A DNA stretch of 64,000 nt, taken from Diospyros lotus (Eukaryota > Streptophyta > Magnoliopsida > Ericales > Ebenaceae). The stretch lies in the NCBI RefSeq assembly GCF_014633365.1, contig NC_068348.1:13720311-13784310 (forward strand), in the 5' to 3' direction. The translations under genes and the position numbers were made by a program. Below, piece after piece: positions 33,901 through 46,161 of this stretch. Each line of letters starts with the position of its first letter. Position 1 is the stretch's first letter. The notes below the pieces were generated by a model. That model saw only the letters and a list, made by a program, of their open reading frames with translations. It ran no database searches and was not told the origin of the DNA.

Positions 33901-35110
33901 AGAGCCCATTAAAAGGAAAAATCCAAAAAAACCCAAATATACTTTTTAATTAAAATAATAAATGAAATTGTATATGGGAGACGAGACATGATCTCCCAAA
34001 CGTTTCAAGAAGGCAGTCTCCCAAAGACCTGCATGAAGCAAGCAAGAAGGAGATGACAGTCGCTGCATCAAGCGACAATAAAGAAGATGTGTGGCATGCA
34101 TGGCCCCAGATAGGTGTACGACATGTGTGGCCTCATTATAAAAAAAATTAATATTTTTGCTAAAATTTTTAAAAAATTGTTACTAAATTTAAAAAATAAT
34201 TTAATAATTAAAATTAAATTTAGTTGTTGTTTTGAGAAATCATTGCTAAATTCAAAAAAAAATTAACATTTGCTGAGGTTTGAAAAACCATCGTAAAATT
34301 CATCAAAAAATTTAATTTTGCGATGGTTTCAAAAAATCGCCGCTAAATTTAGAAAATAATTTAATAATTAAAAATTAAAATTAAATAACATTTGTGGTAA
34401 TTTTAAAAAATCGCTGCAAAATTCATTAAAAATTTAATTTTGCTGTGATTCCAAAAAATCGCTGCTAAATTTAGGAAAAAAACAATTAATTAAGAATTAA
34501 AATTAAATAACATTTGTGGCGATTTTGAAAAATTGCCGCAAAATTCATTACAAAGTTTAATTTTGCAGTAATTTTAAAAAATTATCGCTAAATTTAGAAA
34601 AAAAAATAATTAAAAAATTAAATTAAATAAAATTCATTAAAAAATTTAATTTAAAAATAAAAATAAATTTAACAAAATTTAATAAATTTAAAAAAATATA
34701 TAAAATCTTCTTTTTATTTTTTAATCAATTAATTTATTTAATTTAAATCAATTAATTTATTTTTAATTTATTCATGATTCTTTTAAAAAATAATAATTTA
34801 AATTATGTTTTTTAATTTATATTAAAAAATATAAAACATAATTGTGGAAAATATTGGTTGGATTAGTATATAATTTATATGCATAAATATATAATTAGGA
34901 GGCTTCGCAAGTCAAATAGTTTTGCGCACATACGCGAGTAAAGGAGGGTCCCGAGTTCAAAACTAGGGAATGGGAGAAGGAGGTTGGGAAATTAATTTCT
35001 AGCATTGCCACGTGGCATGCATGGCCAGGTGCACGCACACGCGAGGGCTATTAAAAATTCAAAATTTTTGCAGCGATTCTGAAACCGTCGCTAAATATAC
35101 CTTTGTTGGT
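33901..35110. repeat. AT-rich block with repeated GCGATTTT/AAAATCGC words
   Basis: Between about 34140 and 34640 a unit of roughly 110-120 bp recurs about four times with variation; each has TGGCGATTTTNAAAA-type text followed by CGCTAAATTTAGAAAA and an AATTAAATTAAA stretch. A related word (CAGCGATTCTGAAACCGTCG) reappears at 35072. Such repeated short inverted words resemble subterminal repeats of CACTA-type DNA transposons, but no CACTA end was found, so the class is open. No gene is visible. Confidence 0.45.
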
Positions 35111-37390
35111 ATGCGCCTTTTGCACCTCCTACAAAATCTATTTTGTCCAAAAGGTGGAAGGTGTTTCACTATTTAATTGCAGATACTATGAACTTTCAAG
35201 CACACACATGCACGCAATTGTTTAATTATTCAATTATGTAATCATTTAATTATTTAAAGTCTTAACATTTGGCAATTCACTTTCTTGAGAGATATGGACT
35301 CCTATAAAATAGACAAGTTTTCAGGACATCATCTCAAAGATTGTAAATTTCCATGTAAATTTTTCCTTAATCGAGAGTCTCATACAACGTGTAAAATAGA
35401 TAACTCCGACATCTAAAGATCCCTCAAGAGTCCTACGAAAAAAATAGACGTTATCTGTAAAGAATTCTAATATAATTAGAATATCAGGATAAATATTATC
35501 CATAAAAATCTTAATCCTAGTAAATTTTAGAATGTCAAAATAGACATTATCTGTAAGAATCATAATTCTAGAGGTTTTAGTAAAGCTCTATGCTTTTTCA
35601 TAAAAAAAAAAAAAAAAAAATAGGCCCTTATTTCAAAAAAGGTAATTCTTTGATATTGGTGTTAATATGGCTTTCAAATTTTATTATTTTCAGTGTCTGA
35701 CTTAAGTATAAGATTGTTTATACAAGGACTTCCATGTGTCTTTCTTGTAAACTCAAATTGCTTGATGACGACATTTCTAGTCATTAAATTCATTATTGTG
35801 TTCGAGCAACAACAAGTTGTGATGGATTGTTTGAATATGAAAGAAAAACTGTGCAAGATAGGTATCCTTCCATATTCTAAAAGTTAGTGTTTTTTGCAAT
35901 ATTTAGATGGAATCAACAGAAAGCCTTTTCTTATATTGTTAGGTCATTTGGTCAATGTGGAGTAGAACTTTAGCTAGTGGGATTAGTGTTGGGTATGCCT
36001 AGGATCTTCGAAACCTTTGGTTTTGGTCAATAGCTTCTCTTTGCCCATGGTAAATTGAATCACGGACATGACTAATAATGTTATTTAGTGAAACGTAGAC
36101 AATTTGGTTGGAAAGAAACATGATTATTTTGGGCGATGGTTCTTCAACTTAAATCAACATTTTTATCTTATCCATTAAAATGATGGGTTTTTGGCTTTAG
36201 GCATCAGACTTTTCCCTTCCATATGGGTCAACTACCTTGTTTCTTTTGGTCTTCCACTTGAGCATTGATGAATAACTCCATGTTCAACCTTAGACATTGG
36301 GTATGATAAAAGAAACTGTATTAAAATTAGTATCAAATATGTCCCCCTTTTCAAGAATGCATACTTGCATATTTATAGAGAAATATGGAGTAATTTAAAA
36401 TATAGCAGAATTAGAATTCTTGTAAATAACGCTTATCTTGATTGATCCTAATCTGATTGGGACTAGGATAGCTATAGATAACATTTATCTTGGTATTTTA
36501 AAACCTATTAGAATTAAGATACAGATAACTTATATTTTTTATAGATAATATTTATCTTGCTCCTTTTAGGGATAGAATTTCTTAAGGATAATGGTTATTC
36601 AAATATTTCATAATCATTTTAGAATTAGAATTCGCTATGGATAATTATCTATCATTTTCTTGGAATATTCGAAATGATTTTTAAATGTCGGACTTATAGT
36701 ATTTACGCGCTTTGTGCTAGACCCCCCACATATGAAAAATTTATGCTTTTTAGTCCAAAAAGAATTTTGGGCTTTTGAGCTTTTTTGTTCTTTTAATGAG
36801 CTTTTACCTATGACACAATAGTATAAATGTAATGAATTGTACTTTAATAAATGAGGGGTTGTTTAAGCGGGATGGTTCGTGAACGAGGGAGCCAGGCGAT
36901 GGGCGTGGGTTTGATCCACGAGAGAAGCCGTTGCTAGGGGAATTTTGCTGGAAATTTTTCCAGCCATTTTGGGTGCCATTGGTGGGGGCCTTGGATGTTG
37001 TTGTTGTGCCACACGGCTGCTTCTCAAAACTTAATTTCTGATTTGCTTCCAATTGCAGATAACTACAACCACAAGCAAAGGGAAGCCATGTGAGCAAAGG
37101 TGCATTAAATGCAAGGTGCAGCCCATTAAAGGAGATTGTAAAAGATATTTATTGTGATGAGATGGATAAATGGTAAGAGCATGCATGTTATGATGAAATT
37201 GAAGTTTGGCTACCAACTCATCTTTCCAAGCAGAGGCATACAGCATGCAATGAGTATAAATATAAATTCATTTGATAGTTTTGTAATTACATGATGATAG
37301 CATGTGAGGAAAGAAGAGAGGGAGAAGAATGAAAGTAAAAATATTAATTAAAATTTTGGAATTAAAAGATAGGAAGGGCTCTATAAATAG
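35111..37390. repeat. Unclassified repeat-like sequence
   Basis: Segments at about 35390-35600 and 36400-36690 are inverted relatives of one another (GATAAATATTATCC-type words and CCGACAT near the outer ends). On the minus strand, 36360-36385 holds a TATA-like CTCTATAAATATGCAAG, so the right segment may be part of an LTR. An A-run of 18 is at 35603-35620. No gene was recognised; frames at 35321-35887 and 36804-37246 have no motif. Confidence 0.35.
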
Positions 37391-38640
37391 AGCACTTCAG
37401 TGGAAGTTAAGTGCACGAGCAGGAATTTAAAGGAAAGATTGAGAGTTAGTAGTGGAGCAAGTCAGATTATTGTAATCATAAGGTATGAGGTACAATATTA
37501 TATTTAGAAGTAGTTCAGTAATTGTTGTGCCATCAAAATTATTAGAATTTTTAAAGAAAAATTAAAAGGCCTAATGGCCAAGGCCTTGTGGCCATGGGCT
37601 TGCGGCAGTGAGTCGCAAGCCCTGTTGGCCTTGTAGCAAGCAGCCTTGTGGCCAAACTCTCTTGTGACCGCAGCCTTACGGCCCAGCTCCTTTGCAGCAA
37701 TGGCCATGCGGCCTTGTAGCCACAGTCTTATGGCCTAGCTCCCTTGCAGCGCCGTGTAACACTGGCATTGCGGGGTTATGACCTCTTGCGATAATGTACC
37801 TCGAGGCCTAACGGCCATAAGGCCTTACCGTGCCTCGGGCATGGCCCATTTAGCAAAAGACACGTGTCAACCCCAAGAATCCTTGAGAAGCGTGCCCTAT
37901 AAATACTTAGTTACGGGACATTGGAAGGGGCTCTTTGATTTCAGTACAATTTTAACCACATTTTTATTATTTTGGGGAACCATTATGCGGATTCAGCACT
38001 GACTTAGGCATCGGAGAGTTCTTGCGGGCAAGGATTCCCGCGAGCCTTTTAACCCATTTTTTTAGTATCAACAAAGTAATACCCTTGCGGCAAGATAGAA
38101 GCTTACGGCGAGACGAAAGCTTGTGGAAAGATCTTGCGACGAGATAGAAAGCTTGTGGCAAGACCTTGTGGCGAGACAGAAGCTTGTGGCAAGACCTTGC
38201 GGTAAGACAGAAGCTTGTGGCGAGACCTTGTGGCAAGATAAAAGCTTGTGGCGGAACCTAGTGGCAAAGAAGCTTGTGGTGGAACCTAGTGGCGAAGAGG
38301 CTTATGGCAAAACCTAGTGGCAAAAAGGCTTGTGGTGGAACCTAGTGGCGAAAAGGCTTGTGGCGGAACCTAGTGGCAAAGAAGTTTATGGTGGAACCTA
38401 GTGGCGAAAAGGCTTGTGGTGGAACCTAGTGGCAAAGAAATTTATGGCGGAACCTAGTGGAGAAAAGGCTTGTGGTGGAACCTAGTGGCAAAGAAGCTTA
38501 TGGTGGATCCTTATAGCTTTGCACCTTTAGGCGAACCTCCTTGCGGCAGGTACCCCTGCGACAAACTCTCTCGTGGCGGCTTTCCTCATGGCTACCCCAT
38601 TCTATGAGACATCGAGTTCCTATAGGTCTCACATCATAAA
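37391..38640 (+). repeat. LTR-like block with GC-rich repeats and R/U5-like segment
   Basis: From 37560 the text repeats CTTGTGGCC/GGCCTTGCGG words. A TATA-like CTATAAATAC at 37898, GACTTAGGCATCGGAGAG at 38001 and a following GC-rich piece look like the promoter and R/U5 of a Ty3-type LTR; a close relative (TGACTCAAGCATCAGAGGG) is at 44722. The minisatellite at 38253-38504 follows. Open frames here are products of the repeats. Confidence 0.45.
38253..38504 (+). repeat. 28-bp minisatellite, nine units
   Basis: Nine consecutive 28-bp units run without gap, each close to GGAACCTAGTGGCAAAGAAG plus CTTGTGGT, alternating mainly CAAAGAAG and CGAAAAGG variants. Immediately upstream (about 38110-38252) a diverged series of about 31-bp units with the same GCTTGTGGC core (AAGACCTTG in place of GGAACCTAG) leads into it, so the array probably arose from the longer unit by loss of 3 bp. 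Confidence 0.93.
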
Positions 38641-41160
38641 ATTCAATTGTTGTATTTTGGAAACAACAGTAATATTTAGTTAAAATAATTCTTTTAACTT
38701 ATTATGTTGAATTTTGTTAGAAGAATTCTAACACGTGGCAACGGTATTTTTAACACTTAAAGATTATAGTCAAAGAGATTTGTCAAGGCAATCAGTAAGG
38801 ATTAATATATATTTTATGTGCAAATTTTGTGATCATAACTTGCACATGATAGCAGGAAAGTGCCTAGGCATGAACCCATAAATTTTAAGCACAAAACAGA
38901 GCTCTTGTTGGGGTCCATGGAAAATCATATGGGGACGACAAAGAGTCTAGGACAGATGAGGTGAACGGGCCTGCATGCATAAATCACTTCATGTTTTTTT
39001 CCCTGGTTGTTATGAATTATGATTTGCTATTTTATATATATTACCTTTGCTAAGTCTTAGGACTCACCCCATTAACTAACCATACATATAGCTCCAACTC
39101 TAGTAAAGGAAAGGCAGTGTTAGTGGAAGCATCAACCCTAGTATGGTCGAGGAGCCCTGAAAAGTCTTTTGTTGACGAACCATTTTACCAAATTCCGTGG
39201 TTGTAATTAACACCATTTTAGGGTATTTAATAGCGGATCTAGTCATATCTAATAAGGTTGGACTTGGTTGTAACTATCTTTGACGAAAATACTTATATAT
39301 ATATATATATTTAAGCGAATGGATATGTATGTCAATTTATTTATAACTTCATCCAAATTTCTCTTGGGCCCCAGAAAGGGCCGTTATAGCCACACGGCCA
39401 GCACTCAACTACCCACTTTTTATTGTATTTAAGTTTTAATTTCAGTGTGTTCTAGGCAGTAAAAATCAAGCATCAAAAAGGGAAAATTGGAGAGAAGAAG
39501 AAGGCGTACAACAGGTGGAAAAAGGGAAGAAAATCCAAGGAAAATTTGTGCAATTGAAGTTTAAAGTAGTTAGGTAAGCGAGAAAATATATATTAGAAAT
39601 TCCTTATCGTTGGAATTTAATTTAGAGTGTGATTTTACTAATTTTGATAAAAATTATATTATCTTGCAGCGTGTATTAATTTAGCGACATATGAGAAGAA
39701 AAACATTGAAATCCACTATTAAAAGGCAAGTTATCTACTTCCTTTGTAGGTTTTCTTTGCTTTATGAGTTCCATTCCCTCCCTTAATCTGATTTGGTTCC
39801 AAGTATTATTTATATGCGTTATGGGTTCCTTTAGTGCAAAATAAATTAAATAAGAGATTTTCTAGGATTTTATTTATTAAACGCTTATGGGGTATTGTAT
39901 CGGCCTTATTCTTTTGGGAATGATGTTAAACTAATTTGGGACTAGGCTCCTAGAGGTTGGGGTACATTTATGGGTCTCTTGGGTGTGAGCAGTTGTATGA
40001 GGGGACATGAGCAGTCAAGCGGTAAGGCAAGTGTCGACCTTTCAACAACAATGGAGCAGACCGTCGATCGACCCGAAGAAGGCTGTCGACTGGTTGTTCT
40101 TAATCACGGATTGTCGACCGGTGCCTGATCACTATCGACCACCTTTGCCATTATATGACATATTGCATGGCAATGTAGCGCATGAGATTGAGCTTGTATC
40201 ATTGGGGGGTACATAAGTTGTGAATACTTGGACACGAACATTTAGAATGACTAGGTGCACAAGCATTGCATTGAATGTGTATCTCTATGTGGGCAAAACA
40301 TGGCTTGATGTCTGGTTTAGGGGGCCCATGTATCACGTTGATGCTTGTTATACCATTGCATCTATAATTTGTTGCATTGCATGGTTACAGTATAATGTGA
40401 TACGAAGTTGAACCTCGATAGCTAGGAGTGGAGCACGGCTCTGGGTAGCTATGACTTGGGAACTCTAACATGTGATTATGTTGAGGGCGTTGGGCTCATA
40501 TGGATTATGTTATGAAGGCCTTGGGCTCATGTGGATTATGTTAGCCAGTTCATGGCTGCTGCAGGTTTGTAGGTCAGGACTTGGGTGCCAGGTTATGCAT
40601 TCTTATGTGGGCCCCAATGACCGTTATGTGCATTGATATATTTACGTTGAGAGCTGAATACCTTGGTGCATGGTATGGTGTAACATTTTAATATATTACA
40701 CAACATGTTGTGGGTGGTTATCAGTGTGAGAGTTCTATTCCTAATCTTATTGTTATTCTTTTGCTTGCTTGTTGAGTCTCGTGATTCATTCTTATTTTAC
40801 ATCATTCAAGGTAAAGGAAAAGCAAATGCCAAAGGTGAGGGCAGTAGCGTCTGAGTGATTAGGTAGCTGGTTGTACAAGGTTATCCCAGTTGTTGGTCAT
40901 GGGGATGTTTTGTGGTTTAGGGGTATAGGAGATTGCTAGCCATGTTTTGTATGTCATGATCCTTATGCCCAAGTTTTGATAGAGGGTGCACCTTGTGTTG
41001 CCACCCCATTGCTTTTTCGTTTTATCTATATGTATATACCATGCTTTTGCTATGTTAATGTATTATTCCTTTTGCATGTTATTTCGCAAGGGATTTTTGG
41101 CATTTTATCTCTCTTCTAAGACTCTTGTCTGAGTAGGGCTTCCAGAATCTTTGGGTAGGG
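38641..41160 (+). repeat. LTR-like blocks (family C)
   Basis: No gene. Text at 39888-39975 (TTGTATCGGCC, GGGAATGATG, CTCCTAGAGG) recurs with changes at 45699-45775, marking one repeat family. GGACTCACCCC...CTCTAGTAAAGG near 39060-39110 and GGGCCGTTATAG near 39378 look like the 3' part and end of one copy, with a second copy beginning about 39389. A TA repeat lies at 39294-39311. Frames at 40007-40411 match nothing I know. Confidence 0.4.
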
Positions 41161-41163
41161 GTC

Positions 41164-42625
41164 TGATGTGGGAATTTATTCACACATTTATTTGTTATAA
41201 TTGAATAGTGTTTTAAGCATTTTATATGTGTTTTATCTATAATTGTCTAGTATTTTGAGTTTTTTTTTATATATATTTAATTTTTAGTATTTTTTTTATT
41301 ATTTCACATGAATGTTACTTTGTGTTTGGGTTGAAAAAAAATATAAATAAAAATAATAAAAAAGATATTATAAAGTTAATATTAGAAATTAATATTATAA
41401 TATAAATAAAAAAATAAATATTATAAATAATTATAATTAATAGTATATTAAATATTAATATTATGTTTATATATTATATTATATATATAAAGTGTCGTGA
41501 ATGCGTGAGTGTGTGATCTGTATGTGTATAGTAATGTATTATATAATAAATGGAGTCCAATTGCAATGCAATTGGAACTCCATGCCCTAAGTATATATAC
41601 ATAATAAAATTGCAGAAGCTGCGCGGCGGAAAAACGGAAGGAACTGAAGGTAGGAAGGATTTGGCAGAGACTTGGGGCAGAGACTTGGAGGTGGTTGCGA
41701 GCACGGAAGGACTCGGATGGAAGCTGGAAGCAGTGCACGCAAGGGGTGCACGTAACAGTAGCCAGGGACGTCATGGACGCAGGTGGCAGCAGCTCCAGCA
41801 CTAGATCTGGGCATAGGGATTTCTTTATTCTTCTTCCTTGCTTAATTAATTCTCCTATACTTTCAATGTCACTTTGAATTTTAATTAATTCTGTCATGAA
41901 CTAATTTGTTGAACTAAGGCCATGTATTGGCCGAAACTATGATGATGCATTTTTTATAATTTTATGTGATTGAATAAATTGGGTTATGTTGAGTTGTATG
42001 GTATTGAATTTAATGCTTGTAAATAATTGGCCACTATTTATATGATTTGATGCCTAATCTTGAGACCGAAAGGAGATAGTTTGGGAATTGCATCGTAGAT
42101 ACCATACACCATAAAGTAAAATCGACTAAAAATAGAATTCGATTTCTTTGTGAGACTTTTAGCGATAAGCTAAGAATTTCACAATTTATAATGCGTTTTC
42201 ATTTAATTAAACTTTCATAGAAATATATGAAGTTATTAAATGAAAATAGACTCGTTATAGCCTAGAAATAGGATAACGAATGCATTAGGAGATTTCGCCG
42301 TCACATACTCAATTGACCAATTCATTCCCATAAAAATCTATTATTTGTATTGCATAGCTAGGTACATGCGCCTTAGTTATTAAAATCTACTGATTTCTTG
42401 ATTCAAGTTTCTTTCTAAATCAATTTTATTTTATTAATCTAATTAATTTATTTTTTTCTGTTCTTTATTAAATCTGAAATTTTTATTATCTAAATAATAA
42501 ATAAAGTTTATAAATTTGGTATTTGAAATCTTTCATCGTGGGAACGATATTATTACTTACTATTATATTACTTGTTCGACCCATACACTTACGATATATT
42601 TTAGGGTGATAAAGGTCCTCACATT
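41164..42625 (+). repeat. LTR-like block with TGATGTGGGA / TCCTCACAT ends
   Basis: The block opens TGATGTGGGAATTTAT and closes near 42622 with GGTCCTCACAT, roughly inverted ends. The near-terminal GTGGGAACGATATTATTACTTAC followed by GTTCGACCC is reminiscent of the end of Athila/Ogre-like LTRs. A TATATATA-rich stretch at 41468-41492 could be a promoter. The open frames at 41448-41897 fall in this block on both strands and show no family motif. No TSD was identified. Confidence 0.4.
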
Positions 42626-42794
42626 ACACATATTTTGAGCACTTAGAATATCATCTAATCCTAAGCTTATTGTAAGTACAATTGGGATATTCCTTGAAAC
42701 CAAGCTTATTAAAGCTCTTTAAAGATTTGCATTCAGCTTTTCATCATCTAGACAACCTCAACACATTTTGAAGAGATATGAGAACATTAAGATT

Positions 42795-43305
42795 GCGTTC
42801 TCTTTACTTTTTAATTTTCAGTTTTGAGTTTTGAATTCATTTTCAGTTTTCTGTTTTGGTAGTTTATTTTTAAAAAATTAAAAACACATTCTTTTTGTCA
42901 TTATGAAAAACTATTTTTCAAAACAGAAAATTAGAAAACGTGTTCTTTGAAATTTTGAAAATAATTTTTTAATGATATTTTATTCAATAAATTTGATTAT
43001 TCAGTAAATTATAAATATTTAATGTTAATATATTATTAAAAATATATACATTTTAAAGTTAATAAATTTTGTAATATTTTTTCCCATTACAATAATAAAA
43101 TATGAATAAATAAATAAATATGTTTTGAGTTTAGAGTTTGTTTTGGATGAAAACACTCAAAATAACTTTTTGTCATTTTGAGTCTTCTTTACAAATTTTT
43201 TTTTTGTTTTCAAAAATATATTTTTAAAAACAACAAAGAGAATGTGTTTTTATTATTTTAGAAAATTAAAAATTAAAAATAACTTAAAAACAGTAAAGAG
43301 AATGC
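42795..43305. mobile_element. MITE, about 510 bp
   Basis: GCGTTCTCTTTACT at the left end is matched by AGTAAAGAGAATGC at the right end (one mismatch). Inside, the halves contain complementary TTTTTAATTTTC/GAAAATTAAAAA and TTTTGAGTTT words, giving a foldback-like structure. There is no coding. A TSD is not clear. The minus-strand frame at 43253-43567 begins outside and ends in this element and is not supported as a gene. Confidence 0.68.
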
Positions 43306-43900
43306 GACCTAAAGTTTTGTATAAAATATTCTTTATCAAAGCATTCAAAATCAAACTCAACATTAAATTATATTTAATTAAAATTAAAAATAACAAAATA
43401 AAAAAATAGGCAATCGATAAGGTTCCAATTGCAACTTGCGATGATTCCAACAATTGGAACCTTGCTAGTAGATTCCGATAGTGATGGGTTGAGGTGGATC
43501 TAAAGAAAGAAGAGAGGAAAAAAAATGAAGAGAAGATGATGATGCAAATAAGTGGACATGAAACCATTAGTCACACATGGTTCAACAACTAGAGCCTAGT
43601 TGGCTAATGACAATGGGTTTAAAGGTAGATCGATAAAAAAGGAAAGAAAAGAAGGAACCAAAAAGGAAAAGCCATTTTTGGAGACAGATTCAACAAGGTC
43701 CCATCCAAATATCTATGTGTGTATATATATACACATTTAGATCAAATTGGGAGGTTAGGGTTTTTTATGAATTGAGAAGACGAAATTTGGTGTTAAAGCT
43801 TCTGATATGCCCTGCAAACTTGGAGAATCACAAGACCTAAAAGAGTTGCAAGAGATGGACATGAAGCCTAAAAACCCAGCGGTTTGTAGGAGATCAAGGA
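43306..43900. other. Intergenic sequence, nothing recognised
   Basis: AT-rich and purine-rich text with no gene, RNA or clear repeat. A TATATATATACACA run at 43722-43735 is the only simple feature. Confidence 0.35.
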
Positions 43901-44760
43901 AACAAGCCGATGGAGGAAGAGGTCGAGCCGAGACCAAGTGGGGAGGACCCACTCGGTTATGTCGAGTGGGTACGACACTGCTTTGGTTTTTTGGACATAA
44001 CTTTCTCATATGAGCTCCTATTGAGGTGATTCAAATTTCTATAAAAAGATAAGAGAATTATCTACAACTTTCATGTTTTGAGTTTTGAGATATTCGAGCT
44101 CAATCAATATGAACATCTAGAATGAAGTTGAGATACAGGAACCACTCAAAATCGAGCCGAGGAAAAGGGCAAAAGAAGATATGATCGGGTAGCCCCTGAC
44201 CGAGACATGATTGGGTGGCCCCCCACTCGGTCAATTGATGTACCCGGGAAGGCGAAGTAGATATATGATCAAGTGTGGGCCCCAATTTCGATGAGTTAAA
44301 GCGAAGATGGGAGATCGAAGAAGACCCACTCGGTTGAGCCGAGTTTAAGGAGGAAGGGCCACTCGGCATCACCGAATGGACCCCCACTCGGTTGTACCGA
44401 GTGGGGATCCACCCGGCATAGCTGGGTGGCTTCCCCCCACTCGGCACAACCGAGTGGGGGTCCACTCGGTGATGTCGAGTGGCCCCCCCTCCTTAAACTC
44501 GGCCATGCCGAGTGTCCATTCGGATTAGCGATCCAGTCGAGTCCCCTCCCGTCTCGCCAGCCAAATGGGCCCCGAAATTCCCAGAATGGGCCACGAGAAT
44601 CTCACCGAAAATACCGCGAGACCTCTCTCTTTCCTCCACTATAAATATTAGACCCCGCCTTCATCTCAAGGTACACAATTTTGAGTAATTCAAGTACAAT
44701 TTTCTCATTTTCTCTCGAGATCTGACTCAAGCATCAGAGGGTTTGCGCGGGTACCCCCAC
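43901..44760 (+). repeat. LTR-like block with multiple short perfect hairpins
   Basis: This block is rich in ACTCGG/CCGAGT. Examples: stem CCCACTCG...CGAGTGGG at 43948-43970; CCCCACTCGG TTGTA CCGAGTGGGG at 44382-44406; an 11-bp perfect stem with loop CACAA at 44434-44460; weaker ones at about 44359, 44409, 44463 and 44497. After them come a TATA-like CTATAAATA at 44640 and the R/U5-like GACTCAAGCATCAGAGGG, so the hairpins occupy what would be U3. Open frames on both strands here (43755-44644) are by-products of the GC-rich repeats. Confidence 0.6.
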
Positions 44761-46161
44761 TGTAATAACCCAAAATTTGGAGACAAGTAAGAATAATTAA
44801 TTTGGGTGTTTAAGGATATTTTGGAGTATTTGAAAATTTTGGAGAAAATATTTATTTGTGGTATATTTGAGGAATTAAGAGAAAATGTTTAATTATGTTA
44901 TTTTGAAGAAATAGAAAATTAAGGTGATTAATTAAATTAATTGAAAGTATTTATAAAAATAATAATAATAATAATAATGTTAATAAAATAGTTAATCAAA
45001 TCAAATCAAATCAAATTAAATAAATTAATATATATATATATATATATTTATATGTGTGTGTGCGTGGCCCATCCCTGGCCATTTCAATTTGTGGCTTAAA
45101 AGCCACTTAAGTTGATATATATTAGGGAGGCTTGGGCAGCAAGTACTTGAAGGCCAATTTTGGCCATTTCAGTGGCCAATTCGGCCACTTCCGCTGCTAA
45201 AATAGAGAGAGGAGAATTGAGGGGAAGAAATGGGAGAAGAAGGGCACGCGAGCAGCAGTTGGGAAAGAAGAAAGTTAAAGAAAAATTAAGAGATTTTGAA
45301 GATTTAACGATGTTTAAAGTGATTAGGTAAGTGGGTAATATTAGTATAAATATTATATGTTTAAATTATGTATGTTTCACGGTTAGATTATGTGTTTTAT
45401 GCCGTAGATTTAATTAATTTGAGCCGTAATCTTGTTATCTGCTATAGAACATTTTACTTTGTATTGGAGCACAAAAGAGATAAGAATCGGCCAAATAAAT
45501 GCAAGCTCCTAACCCCCCTCTCATGTTATTCATTTCCTGTAAGAGTCTTCGTGGTTTCTCATATTTTAAACCCTCTCTCACCTCAATTCGATTCCACGCA
45601 TTAATTATGCAAATACACGTGGTGACCATTTTATAATATGCGAGTTGATGTTGAAACTATATACGTGACTCATGGAGATATTTATTTCTAACCGTCACGG
45701 GATTTTGTATCGCCCATACTTTCCTTGGGAATGATGCCGAACCCTTTGGGGGCTAAGTTCTTAGAGAGTTTGGGAGATTCAATGTAATTGTGGCAGTTAA
45801 TTGATTAGCTTCCGTATAATATTTAATATTATCAAATAAGTGAGATCAGCTAATAATGTGAGTAACAAAGTGCGTTACCCATAATCCCGAAAGTAAAGTG
45901 GTATAAATACTTACGTTGTATAGGGGTTCATACCTTGACCCCGGAATCGTATGAGATATCAATATGTCCGCCTGCAAATATTGGAGCTAATATCTTATGC
46001 CATAAATGGGTTGGGAACGTACCAATATGGTTTCAAAAACGTAATTTGCATAATGTGGAAAATATGAGCTTTTGCCTGAACCTATCAGAATAAATATTTC
46101 CATAACCGCCGTGTAAAGACCCTGGCATAAACATGGTGGTGTGAGTTGCATATGATCATGC
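44761..46161 (+). repeat. LTR-like block (family C), TGTAATAACCC start
   Basis: It starts TGTAATAACCCAAAATTTGG directly where the preceding block ends. It shares text order with 39389 onward (GTTTAAAGT.GATTAGGTAAG near 45313 versus 39558; TGTATCGCCCATA near 45705 versus 39897). AAT and CAAAT short repeats (44960-45015) and a TA run (45029-45047) are present. No gene is visible. Confidence 0.45.

Noticed and set aside
34900..34980. tRNA-like GGTCCCGAGTTCAAAACTAGG near 34950, a possible B box
   Set aside because: No matching A box or cloverleaf could be drawn; more likely part of a degraded repeat.
41448..41897. 149-codon minus-strand frame with transit-peptide-like text
   Set aside because: It falls in an LTR-like block, and frames of similar length are open on both strands there.
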